Positions 42,075-50,730 of a stretch of DNA of 64,000 bases are shown here, one piece after another. A program made the position numbers and the translations under genes. Within the stretch, counting starts at the first letter, position 1, and every line of letters starts with the position of its first letter. The notes under the pieces are model-generated. The model made no database searches and had not been told where the DNA came from. It saw only the letters and a program-made list of their open reading frames with translations. This stretch comes from Archangium lipolyticum (GTDB taxonomy: Bacteria; Myxococcota; Myxococcia; Myxococcales; Myxococcaceae), in NCBI RefSeq assembly GCF_024623785.1, contig NZ_JANKBZ010000025.1:1-64000 (forward strand). The letters run 5' to 3'.

Positions 42075-43250
42075 TCAGTGTCCTCCCGTGTTCGAGTTCC
42101 AGAGCGGGGTGATGCCGTCCTTTGCATAGACGACGAGGTTGCCATCGTTCTGGATGGCCAGATAGGCGCCCTGATTCCCGTAGGTGTTGCTCGACCAGAG
42201 GGCACTGCCGAGAACCGGGGAGGTCGTCGTATAGAGAACGAAGTTGCCATCGGCCTGCATCCAGGCCGATTTCCCCTGCGAGCCCCCGGTCACCGTCGAC
42301 CACAAGGGGCCGTGGCCGTTCCAGTAATAGACCAGGTTCCCATCGGTCTGCATGGCAAGCAAGAACCGGCCATCGCTCGACGAGATGCTCTGCCCGGCGG
42401 CGAGACCTTGCCCCGCCAGGAGCGCGACGGGATAGTACGACCTGACGCCGACGGCATCCGTCGGGGTCAGCTTGAGATCGCCGTTGAGGTTCGTGCCATT
42501 GCACTGCGGATAGTGCATCACCGAGGCCGAATCATAGGCAGTCAGCGCCCGCCAGTAGGAGTCTGACTCAGCGCACGCGCCGCCCGCCTCGGGCCGGACG
42601 TGCTCGTGGCGGAAGCCGAGCACGTGTCCAAGCTCGTGCCGCAGGATGCCGGTCAGCGTCCAGGGGGTGATGTTTCCAAAGGAACTGGAGTCGATCAGGA
42701 TCTCGCTGGCGTAACGTGGATCGCCCGGAAAGAAAGCGCGGGCCAGGTAGGTCTGGCCAGTCACCATACGCACATTGAAGACAACGTTGGTGGTGTTGTC
42801 GCAGTTGGAGTCCAGCGACGAGGAGTGGACGAACTTGATGTTCGCGCCGGTCGCCTTCCAATCGGCGGCAGCGGTTTTCATCGCGCTCACCACGCTTGAG
42901 TAGTAACCGCCGAAACTGGCCGAGCTGATGCAATAGGTGAGGTTGAGCGCCGCGGGAATGCTCCACCTGTAGGCCCACCCGGGGAGGTAGAGGGCGGCGA
43001 GGGGCTGCCGGGTGTTGTTGCCGATCATCTGGTCATAGAACTCGCGCAGGCGGGCCTCGTTCAGGGCGGGCTCGTCACCGTTGATGATGAATATTCCCGT
43101 GTCAGGCTCCTGATAGGCTTGCGCGCGGAATTCTTCCCAGGTCGGCAGCTGCCGCTGCTGTTGTTGCTGCGCTTCACCCCCGCACCCCGCGAGGCTGAAC
43201 ATCGATACGAAAGCAGCATGAAAAGCCAGGTTGCGAATATGGATTCGCAT
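42075..43250 (-). CDS. Matrixin-type zinc metalloprotease lipoprotein with bulb-type lectin domain
   Basis: With ATG 43250 the 391-residue protein begins MRIHIRNLAFH and has a lipoprotein signal (VSMFSLAGCG). The protease domain carries the zinc site HELGHVLGFRHEH near residue 205 and the Met-turn SVMHYP, placing it among metzincins (matrixin/astacin-like). Residues about 285-391 form a bulb-type mannose lectin domain with three QxDGNLVxY-like repeats (MQTDGNLVYYW, MQADGNFVLYT, IQNDGNLVVYA). It is probably a surface-anchored protease that docks on mannose-containing polymers. Ribosome site GGGAG. Confidence 0.9.
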   Translation of the reverse strand: MRIHIRNLAFHAAFVSMFSLAGCGGEAQQQQQRQLPTWEEFRAQAYQEPDTGIFIINGDEPALNEARLREFYDQMIGNNTRQPLAALYLPGWAYRWSIPAALNLTYCISSASFGGYYSSVVSAMKTAAADWKATGANIKFVHSSSLDSNCDNTTNVVFNVRMVTGQTYLARAFFPGDPRYASEILIDSSSFGNITPWTLTGILRHELGHVLGFRHEHVRPEAGGACAESDSYWRALTAYDSASVMHYPQCNGTNLNGDLKLTPTDAVGVRSYYPVALLAGQGLAAGQSISSSDGRFLLAMQTDGNLVYYWNGHGPLWSTVTGGSQGKSAWMQADGNFVLYTTTSPVLGSALWSSNTYGNQGAYLAIQNDGNLVVYAKDGITPLWNSNTGGH

Positions 43251-43673
43251 GGGTCTCCCTTTCTCCCTGTGAACAGCGTGTGCACTCCGAGTGGATGAGA
43301 CGTCGTCGCACGGAAGATGATGAAAAAACAAGCATTTCCAGGGAACGCCTGAAGCTCCATGAATCGCGTGGCTCAGCCATCATCCGCTCGTGGCGGAGGA
43401 ATCAGGCAACAGCGGACGTTTCATCGGGTAAGCGATGTGGCCGTGTACAACGCTGCCCGTTGGGAAGGGGGCAGCCTCCGCATCGGGGCTGACGTCAGCG
43501 TCCTGCGCGGCCGATTTCGGGACGCCAGGCCGGGGTCGCCCCCCGACCCGCCGATGAGCCATGTCGAGGACATGCGCACCGGCTCCTCCATTCCTGCGAG
43601 GGGGCCCCTTGAGCCGGCCGAGCCAGGTTGCCCTCTTGTGCTCGTACATCATCTGTGTGCAAAGACACCCACC
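43251..43673. other. Divergent intergenic region
   Basis: Promoter region for the matrixin (leftward) and hydrolase (rightward) genes. The first 100 bases are relatively AT-rich (GATGATGAAAAAACAAGC at about 43315). An open frame runs through it toward the hydrolase but its sequence is not protein-like; no gene is supported. Confidence 0.4.
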
Positions 43674-44564
43674 ATGATGAATCCCTCCTTCAAGACTCCG
43701 GAAGGGCAGAGCGCTTTCACGACCGTCTACGAGAGGGCCCTGGAGCGCTGGCCCGTCCCCGTCGAGAGGCTCTTCGTGCCCACGCGTTTCGGGCGGACGC
43801 ACGTGCTCGTGAGTGGGCCTCGCGAGGCACCTCCCTTCTTCCTGCTGCACGGGATGACGGGGACCTCGACCATGTGGGCCCCCAACATCGCCGCGCTCGC
43901 CCGGACGCATCGGGTCTACATGCCCGAGGTGCCGGGGGACTTCGGTTGGAGCGAGGTGGAGCGGCCGTTGGGGAGTCGTGACGATTGCGCCGCCTGGCTC
44001 GGGGAGGTGATGGACGGGTTGAAGGTGGAGTCGGCCATGGTGGGCGGGCAGTCGCTGGGAGGCTGGCTGAGCCTCAACTTCGCGCTGAAGGTGCCCGCGC
44101 GCGTGAATGCGCTGGTGCTGATCGCGCCCGCGGGCTGCTTCGCGGAGGTGGGGCTTCAGTTCATCCTCCACGCCATCCCGTGCATGTTCTTCCCGTACCG
44201 CCCCGTCTTCGACTGGTCCGAGCGGTGGATGTGCGCCCCGGGGAACACCCCGCCTCGGGAATCCTCGGCCGTGTTCGCGGCGGGTATGAAGCATTTCCGT
44301 TCGCGGTTGCAGGCGCGGCCGGGTCCCTTCCCGGAGGAGGAGCTCCGGCGGCTGCTCGCGCCCACGCTGCTGCTGGTGGGTGACAAGGAGGTCATCACCA
44401 GCGGCCCGGCCCTGGTGGCGCGTGCGCGGCAACTCGTCCCCCACGTCCAGGCCGAGCTCGTCCCCAATGCCGGCCACCTGTTGTCCGGCGAGCAGCCCGA
44501 GCACGTCAACGCCCGCGTCGTGCGTTTCCTGGAGGACCTGGCACGTCCTTCCCAGGCCGCATGA
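43674..44564 (+). CDS. Alpha/beta-fold hydrolase
   Basis: The 296-residue protein has the standard triad: oxyanion strand PFFLLHGMTGTSTMW, nucleophile elbow VGGQSLGGWLS, acid in LLVGDKEVI and His in PNAGHLLSGEQP. No signal peptide is evident. I start at ATG 43674; the ribosome site there is weak. Its specificity is not evident. It converges with the TSP3 lipoprotein gene. Confidence 0.85.
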   Translation: MMNPSFKTPEGQSAFTTVYERALERWPVPVERLFVPTRFGRTHVLVSGPREAPPFFLLHGMTGTSTMWAPNIAALARTHRVYMPEVPGDFGWSEVERPLGSRDDCAAWLGEVMDGLKVESAMVGGQSLGGWLSLNFALKVPARVNALVLIAPAGCFAEVGLQFILHAIPCMFFPYRPVFDWSERWMCAPGNTPPRESSAVFAAGMKHFRSRLQARPGPFPEEELRRLLAPTLLLVGDKEVITSGPALVARARQLVPHVQAELVPNAGHLLSGEQPEHVNARVVRFLEDLARPSQAA

Positions 44565-44606
44565 GATAGAAGCCGCGCCCGCCCGTGGGATTCGGACGCT
44601 ACCGGC

Positions 44607-46070
44607 TCACGGCTGGTACGGCGGCGTGTCGAACGCGCCTCCGTAGTACAACCCGACCTTCTGGTTCGACTCGGTCCCCCACAGCCCGCAGTTGGCGGCC
44701 GTGCCGAACACGTTCCCCGTGAAATCGGTGTACGCGCAGAAGTTGTTGGCGACGTTGTGCAGACGGATGGGGAAATGCTCGTCGAAGCCGCCCTGGTCGT
44801 GCCTCTCGAGCATCCAGCGCTGCTCGTCGCTGCCGTCGCACGGGTCGGTGACGACGGTCCAGGGGCCGGCGAGGATGCCGGACTGGCTCAGGCACTCGCC
44901 GTTCGCGAGGTTGCGGAACCCGAAGGCGTCGTCGCCGTCGGGGAACATCTGCCACTGCTGGAGCGGGTCGGCGGGCTCGCACGTGCTCGTCGATTGGACC
45001 TTGTCGTCGTCGGCGAGCAGGCAACGGTTCTTCGTCTTGAAGCGAATGACGACGAAACCCGGGGCGTCGTCGCAGGCATCGCCGATGCCGTCGCCATCGA
45101 CGTCGGCCTGAGCGGTGTTCGGATGCTCGGGGCAGTTGTCGTCAGCATCGACGATGGTGTCACTGTCGACGTCGGACCTCTCGCAGCCGGCCACGGCGGA
45201 GACTGGGCAGATACCGCCGTGGCAGCTCCAGTCCGGGAAGTCGTAGGCGATCTTCGAGCCCGACGGTGCGCACTCCATCCCTTCCAGAGGATCTGCCGAG
45301 CATGCCGCCTCGAAGCTGCCGCCGCCGCGCTTCTTGTTCTTGATCACGATGCGCGAGGTCACCGTGCCGATGAAATCGCCTGACACCGTGACGGACCCGC
45401 CCTCGTTACCGTTGCCGCTGAAGTCGGTGTCCTGGAGCAGCTGGCCGTCGACCACGAGGTTGAACGTCCGCGCGACCGTCGTTCCGTCCTCCTCGACGTC
45501 GAGGGTGACGGCGTGAGCGCAGGCGTCGAAGGTGAACGTGCTGACCGCGCGCAGGCCATCGAGGCTCACGTTCCAGGCGACGCTCCCGGTGTCGCACTGC
45601 GCCGACCAATTGCCGGTGGCCGCCGGGTTCTCGCACCCGTTCATCTTGCACTTGATCTCGTCCTGCCAGAGAGCGAAGGCGCGCACCAGCTCTCCGTTGG
45701 ACCAGGGCAGCACCGGGTCGCAGCTTGCCTTGCAGTCCTCGCTCTCGACCACGTAGCTGGCCTCGTCCGTGCCCGTCGACCACGCGATGCGGATGACGTT
45801 GAACCCGCAGTGGGGCACCGCGATCTGGCGGTTCGCGTCGAGCCGGTTCGGGCAGTCGCCCCCGTTCCAGTCCGGGGCCGTGCCGTCGGTCGTGAAACAG
45901 ACCACCGGCTCGTCGTCGAGGTTGATGACTGAGACGAGCGAGCCCACCTCGGGGAGGGTGGTGGCGCTGGGGGGATCGAAGTGCGGCATGGGGGGAGTGA
46001 TCCCACTGCTCCCGCAGTTGCAGCTCGCGAGGGTCAAGCAAAGGATCGCGGACGTGAAGCGATTGTTCAT
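44607..46070 (-). CDS. Lipoprotein with thrombospondin type-3 repeats and ricin-type trefoil
   Basis: The 487-residue protein starts MNNRFTSAILCLTLASCNCG (lipobox LASC). An unassigned Cys-containing N-terminal half follows, then calcium-binding TSP3 repeats near residues 300-335 (DVDSDTIVDADDNCPE; DVDGDGIGDACDD) and a C-terminal beta-trefoil of ricin type (PLQQWQMFPDGDD; EQRWMLERHD). The pattern suggests a surface protein that binds carbohydrate with a calcium-stiffened linker. The catalytic role of the N-terminal half, if any, is not recognised. Confidence 0.82.
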   Translation of the reverse strand: MNNRFTSAILCLTLASCNCGSSGITPPMPHFDPPSATTLPEVGSLVSVINLDDEPVVCFTTDGTAPDWNGGDCPNRLDANRQIAVPHCGFNVIRIAWSTGTDEASYVVESEDCKASCDPVLPWSNGELVRAFALWQDEIKCKMNGCENPAATGNWSAQCDTGSVAWNVSLDGLRAVSTFTFDACAHAVTLDVEEDGTTVARTFNLVVDGQLLQDTDFSGNGNEGGSVTVSGDFIGTVTSRIVIKNKKRGGGSFEAACSADPLEGMECAPSGSKIAYDFPDWSCHGGICPVSAVAGCERSDVDSDTIVDADDNCPEHPNTAQADVDGDGIGDACDDAPGFVVIRFKTKNRCLLADDDKVQSTSTCEPADPLQQWQMFPDGDDAFGFRNLANGECLSQSGILAGPWTVVTDPCDGSDEQRWMLERHDQGGFDEHFPIRLHNVANNFCAYTDFTGNVFGTAANCGLWGTESNQKVGLYYGGAFDTPPYQP

Positions 46071-46220
46071 ATCCGGACACTATCACCAACCGTGCCGCGC
46101 ATAAGAGGAATGAGGGCCCTGTGGGAGGGCGCATAAGAGGAACTGGGCAGCCCAGGCAGCCCTCCCAATCCTTCCATACGCTCCAGCCCTCACCCTCCAC
46201 ACGGCTTCATGCGCCGAGGC

Positions 46221-47852
46221 CTACCACGTGTACAAGCCCGCCCACGGATACGTCCCACCCGACACGGCGAAGTAGTAGTAACCGTCGGACGAGCGCGTCA
46301 GAGGCATTTGGCTACAGGTCCGCGCCTGCCCACCTACGGTGATCGTCCGGCCGTCGAAGTTGTGGCAACCCCAACCGTTGATGTTGGCGTTGGTCCGATA
46401 ACACACAGCGCCGGTCGTGTTGAAGTTGCCTGTGTTGCCTGAAAACGTAATGGGGTTGGAACACGCCGTGCCGCTTCCGCTCGTGTTGAACGTCGCAGTG
46501 ACCGAACGCGCGGCCGTCATCGACACCGTGCAGGTTCCTGTGCCACTGCACGCACCGCTCCAGCCGGCGAATGTCGAGCCGCTCGCCGCAGCGGCGGAGA
46601 GGGTCACGGACGTGCCGCTCGAATAGCTCGCGCTGCACGTGCTTCCACAATCAATCCCCGACGGCGACGACGTCACCGTGCCGCTGCCCGCGCCCGACTT
46701 CGTGACCGTGAGCATGAAACTGTTCGGATTGCCGGTACCGGCGCCTCGTCGTATGGCATCCAGAGCGCCTTGATCGACGACGGCTCCGTTGTTCCGGTTG
46801 AACAATGCGAAGCCGTTGGTCTGACCGGGGTTGACGCCGTTGTCCCAGTAGAAGGTCTTGATGCCATTGGCAGCCGCGGCGCGATTGACGTATTCGAGGT
46901 AGTACTGCCGCGATTCCAGGTTGAGGTTCGGACGCGTAGCCACGCCGTACTCGCCGATGATCACCGGGACACCCTGGTCGATCCACTTCGCCTTCACGCG
47001 TGCGAACAGGTCGTCATGGTAGGCCTCCTGAGCCCAGGCGCATGTGCCCTGCGACGGATAGGGTGCGCCCCAGTACGAGCAGATGTTGTTTGTGTTCAGC
47101 GTGTAGTCGTAGGGATCGTAGTGATGCACTTCGACGATCAGCCGGTTCGCGATCGTGTCCGACGGCAGAAAGAAGTAATCGAGGCCGTGCCAGCTGTTCG
47201 TATTGTAGGTCTGCACCACGAGTGTCCGTGATGCGTTGTTCCCGCCCGTCGCGCGCACGGCGTCGACGAAGGTCTGGAGGTACGACTGCTGCACGGTGAT
47301 GTGCTCGGTCGTCGGCGTGCCGTAGTCGGCATGTACCTCGTTGGTGCCGGCGAACAGCAGGCGCTCGTTGTAGTTCTTGAAGGTGTTGGCGATCTGCGTC
47401 CAGTAGGCGCGCTGTTTCTGGTTGACGGCCTGCTGATGCGAATACAACGGGTGTTCCTCGAGCCAGCCACCATCCCAGTGGATGTTGAGGACCACATACA
47501 TCCCCTGACCGTAGGCGTAGTCCACCACCTCCTTCACGCGAGCCATCCATGCCGGATCGATCGTGAGCGTGCTCTGATCAGCGTGGCAATCCCAGGCAGC
47601 GGGAATGCGCACGGCATTGAACCCAGCGGCCTTTACGCTGTTGATGAACTGCTGGGTGACGGTCGGGTTACCCCACGCGGTTTCACCGCAGATGGCCTCG
47701 AGCGTATTCCCGAGGTTCCAGCCGATGGTGATCTGGCCGGCCACCTGCGACGCCGGCGGAAGCGTCTGGGCGAATGCGGCCACTGGCAGGATAAGCATGG
47801 CCACACAGATGCGGAAAGCACGCTTGAACCACAGAGACAAGTGCAGACTCAT
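46221..47852 (-). CDS. GH5 endoglucanase with C-terminal binding modules
   Basis: The 543-residue secreted protein has a signal peptide (AMLILPVAAFAQ), a GH5 cellulase-like TIM barrel of about 330 residues (IGWNLGNTLEA; VRIPAAWD; acid/base Glu near 170 in AGTNEVHAD; nucleophile Glu near 301 in IIGEYGV), a divergent InlB B-repeat linker (SGTSVTLSAAAASGSTFAGW) and a Cys-containing C-terminal module of about 80 residues resembling a carbohydrate-binding module. It should cleave beta-1,4-glucans outside the cell. Codon use is less GC3-extreme than in neighbours, which may indicate acquisition. Ribosome site GGAGC. Confidence 0.92.
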   Translation of the reverse strand: MSLHLSLWFKRAFRICVAMLILPVAAFAQTLPPASQVAGQITIGWNLGNTLEAICGETAWGNPTVTQQFINSVKAAGFNAVRIPAAWDCHADQSTLTIDPAWMARVKEVVDYAYGQGMYVVLNIHWDGGWLEEHPLYSHQQAVNQKQRAYWTQIANTFKNYNERLLFAGTNEVHADYGTPTTEHITVQQSYLQTFVDAVRATGGNNASRTLVVQTYNTNSWHGLDYFFLPSDTIANRLIVEVHHYDPYDYTLNTNNICSYWGAPYPSQGTCAWAQEAYHDDLFARVKAKWIDQGVPVIIGEYGVATRPNLNLESRQYYLEYVNRAAAANGIKTFYWDNGVNPGQTNGFALFNRNNGAVVDQGALDAIRRGAGTGNPNSFMLTVTKSGAGSGTVTSSPSGIDCGSTCSASYSSGTSVTLSAAAASGSTFAGWSGACSGTGTCTVSMTAARSVTATFNTSGSGTACSNPITFSGNTGNFNTTGAVCYRTNANINGWGCHNFDGRTITVGGQARTCSQMPLTRSSDGYYYFAVSGGTYPWAGLYTW

Positions 47853-47886
47853 GGGGAGCTCCGTTTCTTGACCAGTGACGCGATGA

Positions 47887-47927
47887 TCCTATTCATGCCT
47901 GAAATCTGTTTTCAATGGATAATAGGA
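47887..47927. promoter_or_regulatory. Inverted repeat upstream of GH5 gene
   Basis: TCCTATT (47887-47893) and AATAGGA (47921-47927) are perfect inverted 7-mers spaced by 27 bp in an AT-rich patch 35 bp upstream of the GH5 start. Confidence 0.25.
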
Positions 47928-48183
47928 AATCGCGGCGTCTCCCCAAGCAGGTGCGGAGAAGGCGGGCGTGGCGCCCCAGGCGAGGTTCCATGGCGTCTTC
48001 GCTCCAAGCGCGAAACTGCGGCCATTTCTGCTCCCTCAAGTGGGGGCAGAGCCGAAGCCGGAAGAGGGGAGCGGGCCAGCCGAAGCTGCGGGACGAGCCG
48101 TGGTCCTCGGCGAGCACGAGCAGCTCGTCCACCGAGGGCTGCGTCGCGGCGAGCCCCTGGCGCGCCGCGTGGTGCGCACCGGT

Positions 48184-48294
48184 GGGCACGGCGCGGGTGG
48201 CGAGCTGGCCCGCGCTCGCGAGGCGGGCTTGACGGACGCCGAGGTGGTGGCCGAGCTGGACTGGCCCAAGGCCCCGGCCCTGCCGGGGACTTGA
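48184..48294 (+). pseudogene. Possible carboxymuconolactone-decarboxylase-type fragment
   Basis: A rightward frame reads GGHGAGGELARAREAGLTDA then EVVAELDW and stops at 48294. The pattern ELxxARxAGLTDAEVVE is typical of AhpD/CMD proteins. Only one helix-turn is present. The rest of 47928-48360 contains no other supported feature. Confidence 0.3.
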
Positions 48295-48360
48295 GGGGGC
48301 TGAACGCTCCGAGCCGGATGAACCCCGGGCCCAGCCAAAGGTGCACTCGACAATCTTCCG

Positions 48361-49140
48361 TCAGTTGCACCCCTGGCTCGACAGCCAGTTCACGCCACGG
48401 GTCCTATCGTTCGTTCCGTTCGAGCCGCCGTAGTCCACGTTCGAGAAAGACATGAACACGCTGCTCCCCGTGGACTGGTTGGTGATCTCCATCGTCATGT
48501 TGTTGGGGATGAGCGTGGTGGAGTTCGGGTAGTTCGCACCGATGTAGTAACGCAGCCGGCCGCTCGGCAGGCTCCCGCACTTGGCCATCTTGTTCTCGAG
48601 CTGCAACCAGTTGCCACGGTTGAAGTTGGTATCCTGAGGCACCAGGTTCGCCCGGCCTCCCCAGCCCCCGAGCTGCGAGCCGATGAGGTGTCCCCCGTCA
48701 TAGTCGTTGCTGGGGTTTTCCGCGTCGCCCCACTGCCCCACGTTCGTCTGACAGGAGTCGATGCGCGGCGCGGCGATGATCGCCGGCATGTACTTGTACG
48801 CCCGGTTTGGCCGGCCCGCGCTGTCGATGAAGAAGTACTCGCCGTCGAAGCTGTGCCAGATGTTCCTGTCGCCCGACGGGAAGAACTTCGGGCAGTCGCT
48901 GATCAGTTCCGCGGTGACGTCCCCGCGGATGACGTACCCGACGCCGTAGGGCTCCATCGCCTTCCGGATCTCCTCCTCCGTGTGGCTCTCGAAGAAATCC
49001 ATGAGGCCGCTCGGGCCACCGAAGTCCCGTTCGATCTGGCTGGCGACGCCTTCGCCGCCCAGGTCCATGTCCGTGACTCCGCAACCACCGATCAACAGGC
49101 CAGATACCGCCGCGACTGCGAGCTTGTTCAGGGTGCGCAT
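48361..49140 (-). CDS. DNA/RNA non-specific endonuclease lipoprotein
   Basis: The 259-residue protein has a lipoprotein signal (AAVSGLLIGGCG) and a beta-beta-alpha-metal nuclease core: NDYDGGHLIGSQLGGWGG, NLVPQDTNFNRGNW and LENKMA. The usual DRGH motif reads DGGH, with the general-base His retained near residue 149 and the metal-ligand Asn in NFNRGNW. A surface-anchored nuclease would digest DNA from lysed prey or extracellular DNA. ATG 49140 is chosen to fit the signal peptide. Confidence 0.87.
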   Translation of the reverse strand: MRTLNKLAVAAVSGLLIGGCGVTDMDLGGEGVASQIERDFGGPSGLMDFFESHTEEEIRKAMEPYGVGYVIRGDVTAELISDCPKFFPSGDRNIWHSFDGEYFFIDSAGRPNRAYKYMPAIIAAPRIDSCQTNVGQWGDAENPSNDYDGGHLIGSQLGGWGGRANLVPQDTNFNRGNWLQLENKMAKCGSLPSGRLRYYIGANYPNSTTLIPNNMTMEITNQSTGSSVFMSFSNVDYGGSNGTNDRTRGVNWLSSQGCN

Positions 49141-49285
49141 TCTTCTGGGTCCTTCCTCACCGGGTCCGCTGACTTCGCGACCTTGAATACCAAGGAAGTG
49201 AGAATAGCGTGGGAACAAGTCTGTGAAAATCGCACCGGAATCGAGCGCCCTTGTCCGGCCCTTCCTCTCGACATGGGGCCGTGAA

Positions 49286-49318
49286 CCTCAACAGGGCCCC
49301 ATCCTTCCCATACGCTCA
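49286..49318 (+). repeat. Partial terminal-repeat relic
   Basis: CCTCAACAGGGCCCCATCC followed by a TACGCTCA ending matches the last 33 or so bases of the solo copy at 20263-20378 (CAACAGGGCCCCCATCC ... TATACGCTCA). It lies in the 197-bp gap between two leftward lipoprotein genes. Confidence 0.4.
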
Positions 49319-49337
49319 GTGTGGCCGCTTCCTCGTG

Positions 49338-50528
49338 TCACCGTCCGTCGGGGTAGCAAAACCCGGAGGTTCTATCGCTTCCACCGTTGGCGAGCGGGTA
49401 GGAGACGAAGCCGAGCTCCTCGCCGGCGCCGCACTCGGAGCGGGCACGGGTGTAGGGATAGCAGGTGCCATGGCCCGAGCGCGTCAGGTCGACGCAGACG
49501 CCTCGCGCACCTTCGACGCCACAGAATTCGGCAAAGCTGGCGGTGCAGGTCTCGCCGATGAGCGCGGGGTCGAAGAGGTAGCCGATGGGCTCCATGACCG
49601 ACTGCTCGATGCACAGACCGTAGACGCCGCACACGGTGCCGGCCGGGCAACCCGGATTCGCGGCCAGGAAGTCGCATGTGGCGAGGCACTGCCGCGCCTC
49701 GGTATAGGCGCTGGAGCAGGCGTAGCCCGGGGCGCAGTCCGTCGAGGCGAGCTGGTTCGCGCTCGCCGCTGGCGTGTACGTGCACGCCTCCCCTTGCTTC
49801 TTGGTGCCGAGCGACTTCTCGAGCGTGCCATCGCTGGCCGCGGCGTCATCGGCGACGCAGGTGTGGCCCGGCGGATTCGCGGTCGACGAGCCTTCACGCG
49901 GATCGCAGCCGCCAGGGCGGATCGTGTCCCAGGTCGCGAACCGGATCCACCGGCACTCACCGCCCGGCACCGGCGCGGTTCCGGTGTACGGCGCGGAGAG
50001 CGGTGGTGCGGCCACCGACTCGCGCAAGGTCACATTGGCGAGCGCACCGGCGGTCTGCTGAGGGGAGACCTTGACCGCGAGCCAGAGCGTGCCCGACTCG
50101 GCGACGAAGGTCTTCTTCGCCGGCCCATTGAAATCCTGGTAGCCATAAACGCATTGCTCGCACGTGAACAGGTTGGTGCCGCCGTTGGCCAGGTCATGGA
50201 GCCCCGGGGGGGTGTTCACGTCCAACCGGATGAACGCGGTATCCACGAACGAGGGATCTCCAAGGTTCGAGAACTCTCCGCGATACGTCGGCTGCGGCCC
50301 GTACAGTACGGGCGACAGCTGGATGCCATTTTGAAGCTCGCCCATCGTGATTTCCGTACATCCGGTGGGCGGAGACAGCTGCCGCGACCGCTGCTCGAGT
50401 GCTTGGAGGGGGTCTTGTTCGGGAGCCGGGGCTTTCGTCTCTTGACCACACCCAATCACTGCCGTGAGCAGAACCACGCTCCACCGCCACCCACTGAAAG
50501 CTGCAAACTCGATGCGTCGGTTTGTCAT
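49338..50528 (-). CDS. Cys-rich lipoprotein of unknown function
   Basis: The 396-residue protein has a signal peptide ending at a lipobox (VVLLTAVIGCG). The mature part holds an unassigned N-terminal half (residues about 45-220) and a Cys-rich C-terminal half with spacing like CAPGYACSSAYTEARQCLAT and CPAGTVCGVYGLC, a disulfide-stabilised pattern common in myxobacterial surface proteins. No enzyme motif was recognised. It is divergent from the Ig-like lipoprotein gene. Confidence 0.75.
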   Translation of the reverse strand: MTNRRIEFAAFSGWRWSVVLLTAVIGCGQETKAPAPEQDPLQALEQRSRQLSPPTGCTEITMGELQNGIQLSPVLYGPQPTYRGEFSNLGDPSFVDTAFIRLDVNTPPGLHDLANGGTNLFTCEQCVYGYQDFNGPAKKTFVAESGTLWLAVKVSPQQTAGALANVTLRESVAAPPLSAPYTGTAPVPGGECRWIRFATWDTIRPGGCDPREGSSTANPPGHTCVADDAAASDGTLEKSLGTKKQGEACTYTPAASANQLASTDCAPGYACSSAYTEARQCLATCDFLAANPGCPAGTVCGVYGLCIEQSVMEPIGYLFDPALIGETCTASFAEFCGVEGARGVCVDLTRSGHGTCYPYTRARSECGAGEELGFVSYPLANGGSDRTSGFCYPDGR

Positions 50529-50547
50529 GGACTCATTTCCGATTTTC

Positions 50548-50573
50548 GATAAAGCGGTAATATTCCGTTTATC
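50548..50573. promoter_or_regulatory. Stem-forming dyad in divergent AT-rich promoter
   Basis: GATAAAgCGG and CCGTTTATC pair across TAATATT with one bulged base, in a distinctly AT-rich 200-bp gap between divergent lipoprotein genes. It lies 20 bp from the leftward start and could be a shared operator or a 5'-leader hairpin of the leftward gene. Confidence 0.35.
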
Positions 50574-50730
50574 TCGGAAAAATAGTTCTCACGGATTGTG
50601 TGGTTCGATCAAGAACATTCCGTGCGAGTCCGCTCCATGGACACTACCTCCTGTGTAGCCGACTTATCAGGTGTGTTCACAAAACCGGGGCAGGCTCAGG
50701 CGCTTCCGGACCGTGACATAATCCCGGCCC

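Noticed and set aside
46157..46183. CCTCCCAATCCTTCCATACG, possible short relic of the 117-bp repeat
   Set aside because: The similarity covers only about 24 bases of low-complexity sequence; insufficient for a feature.
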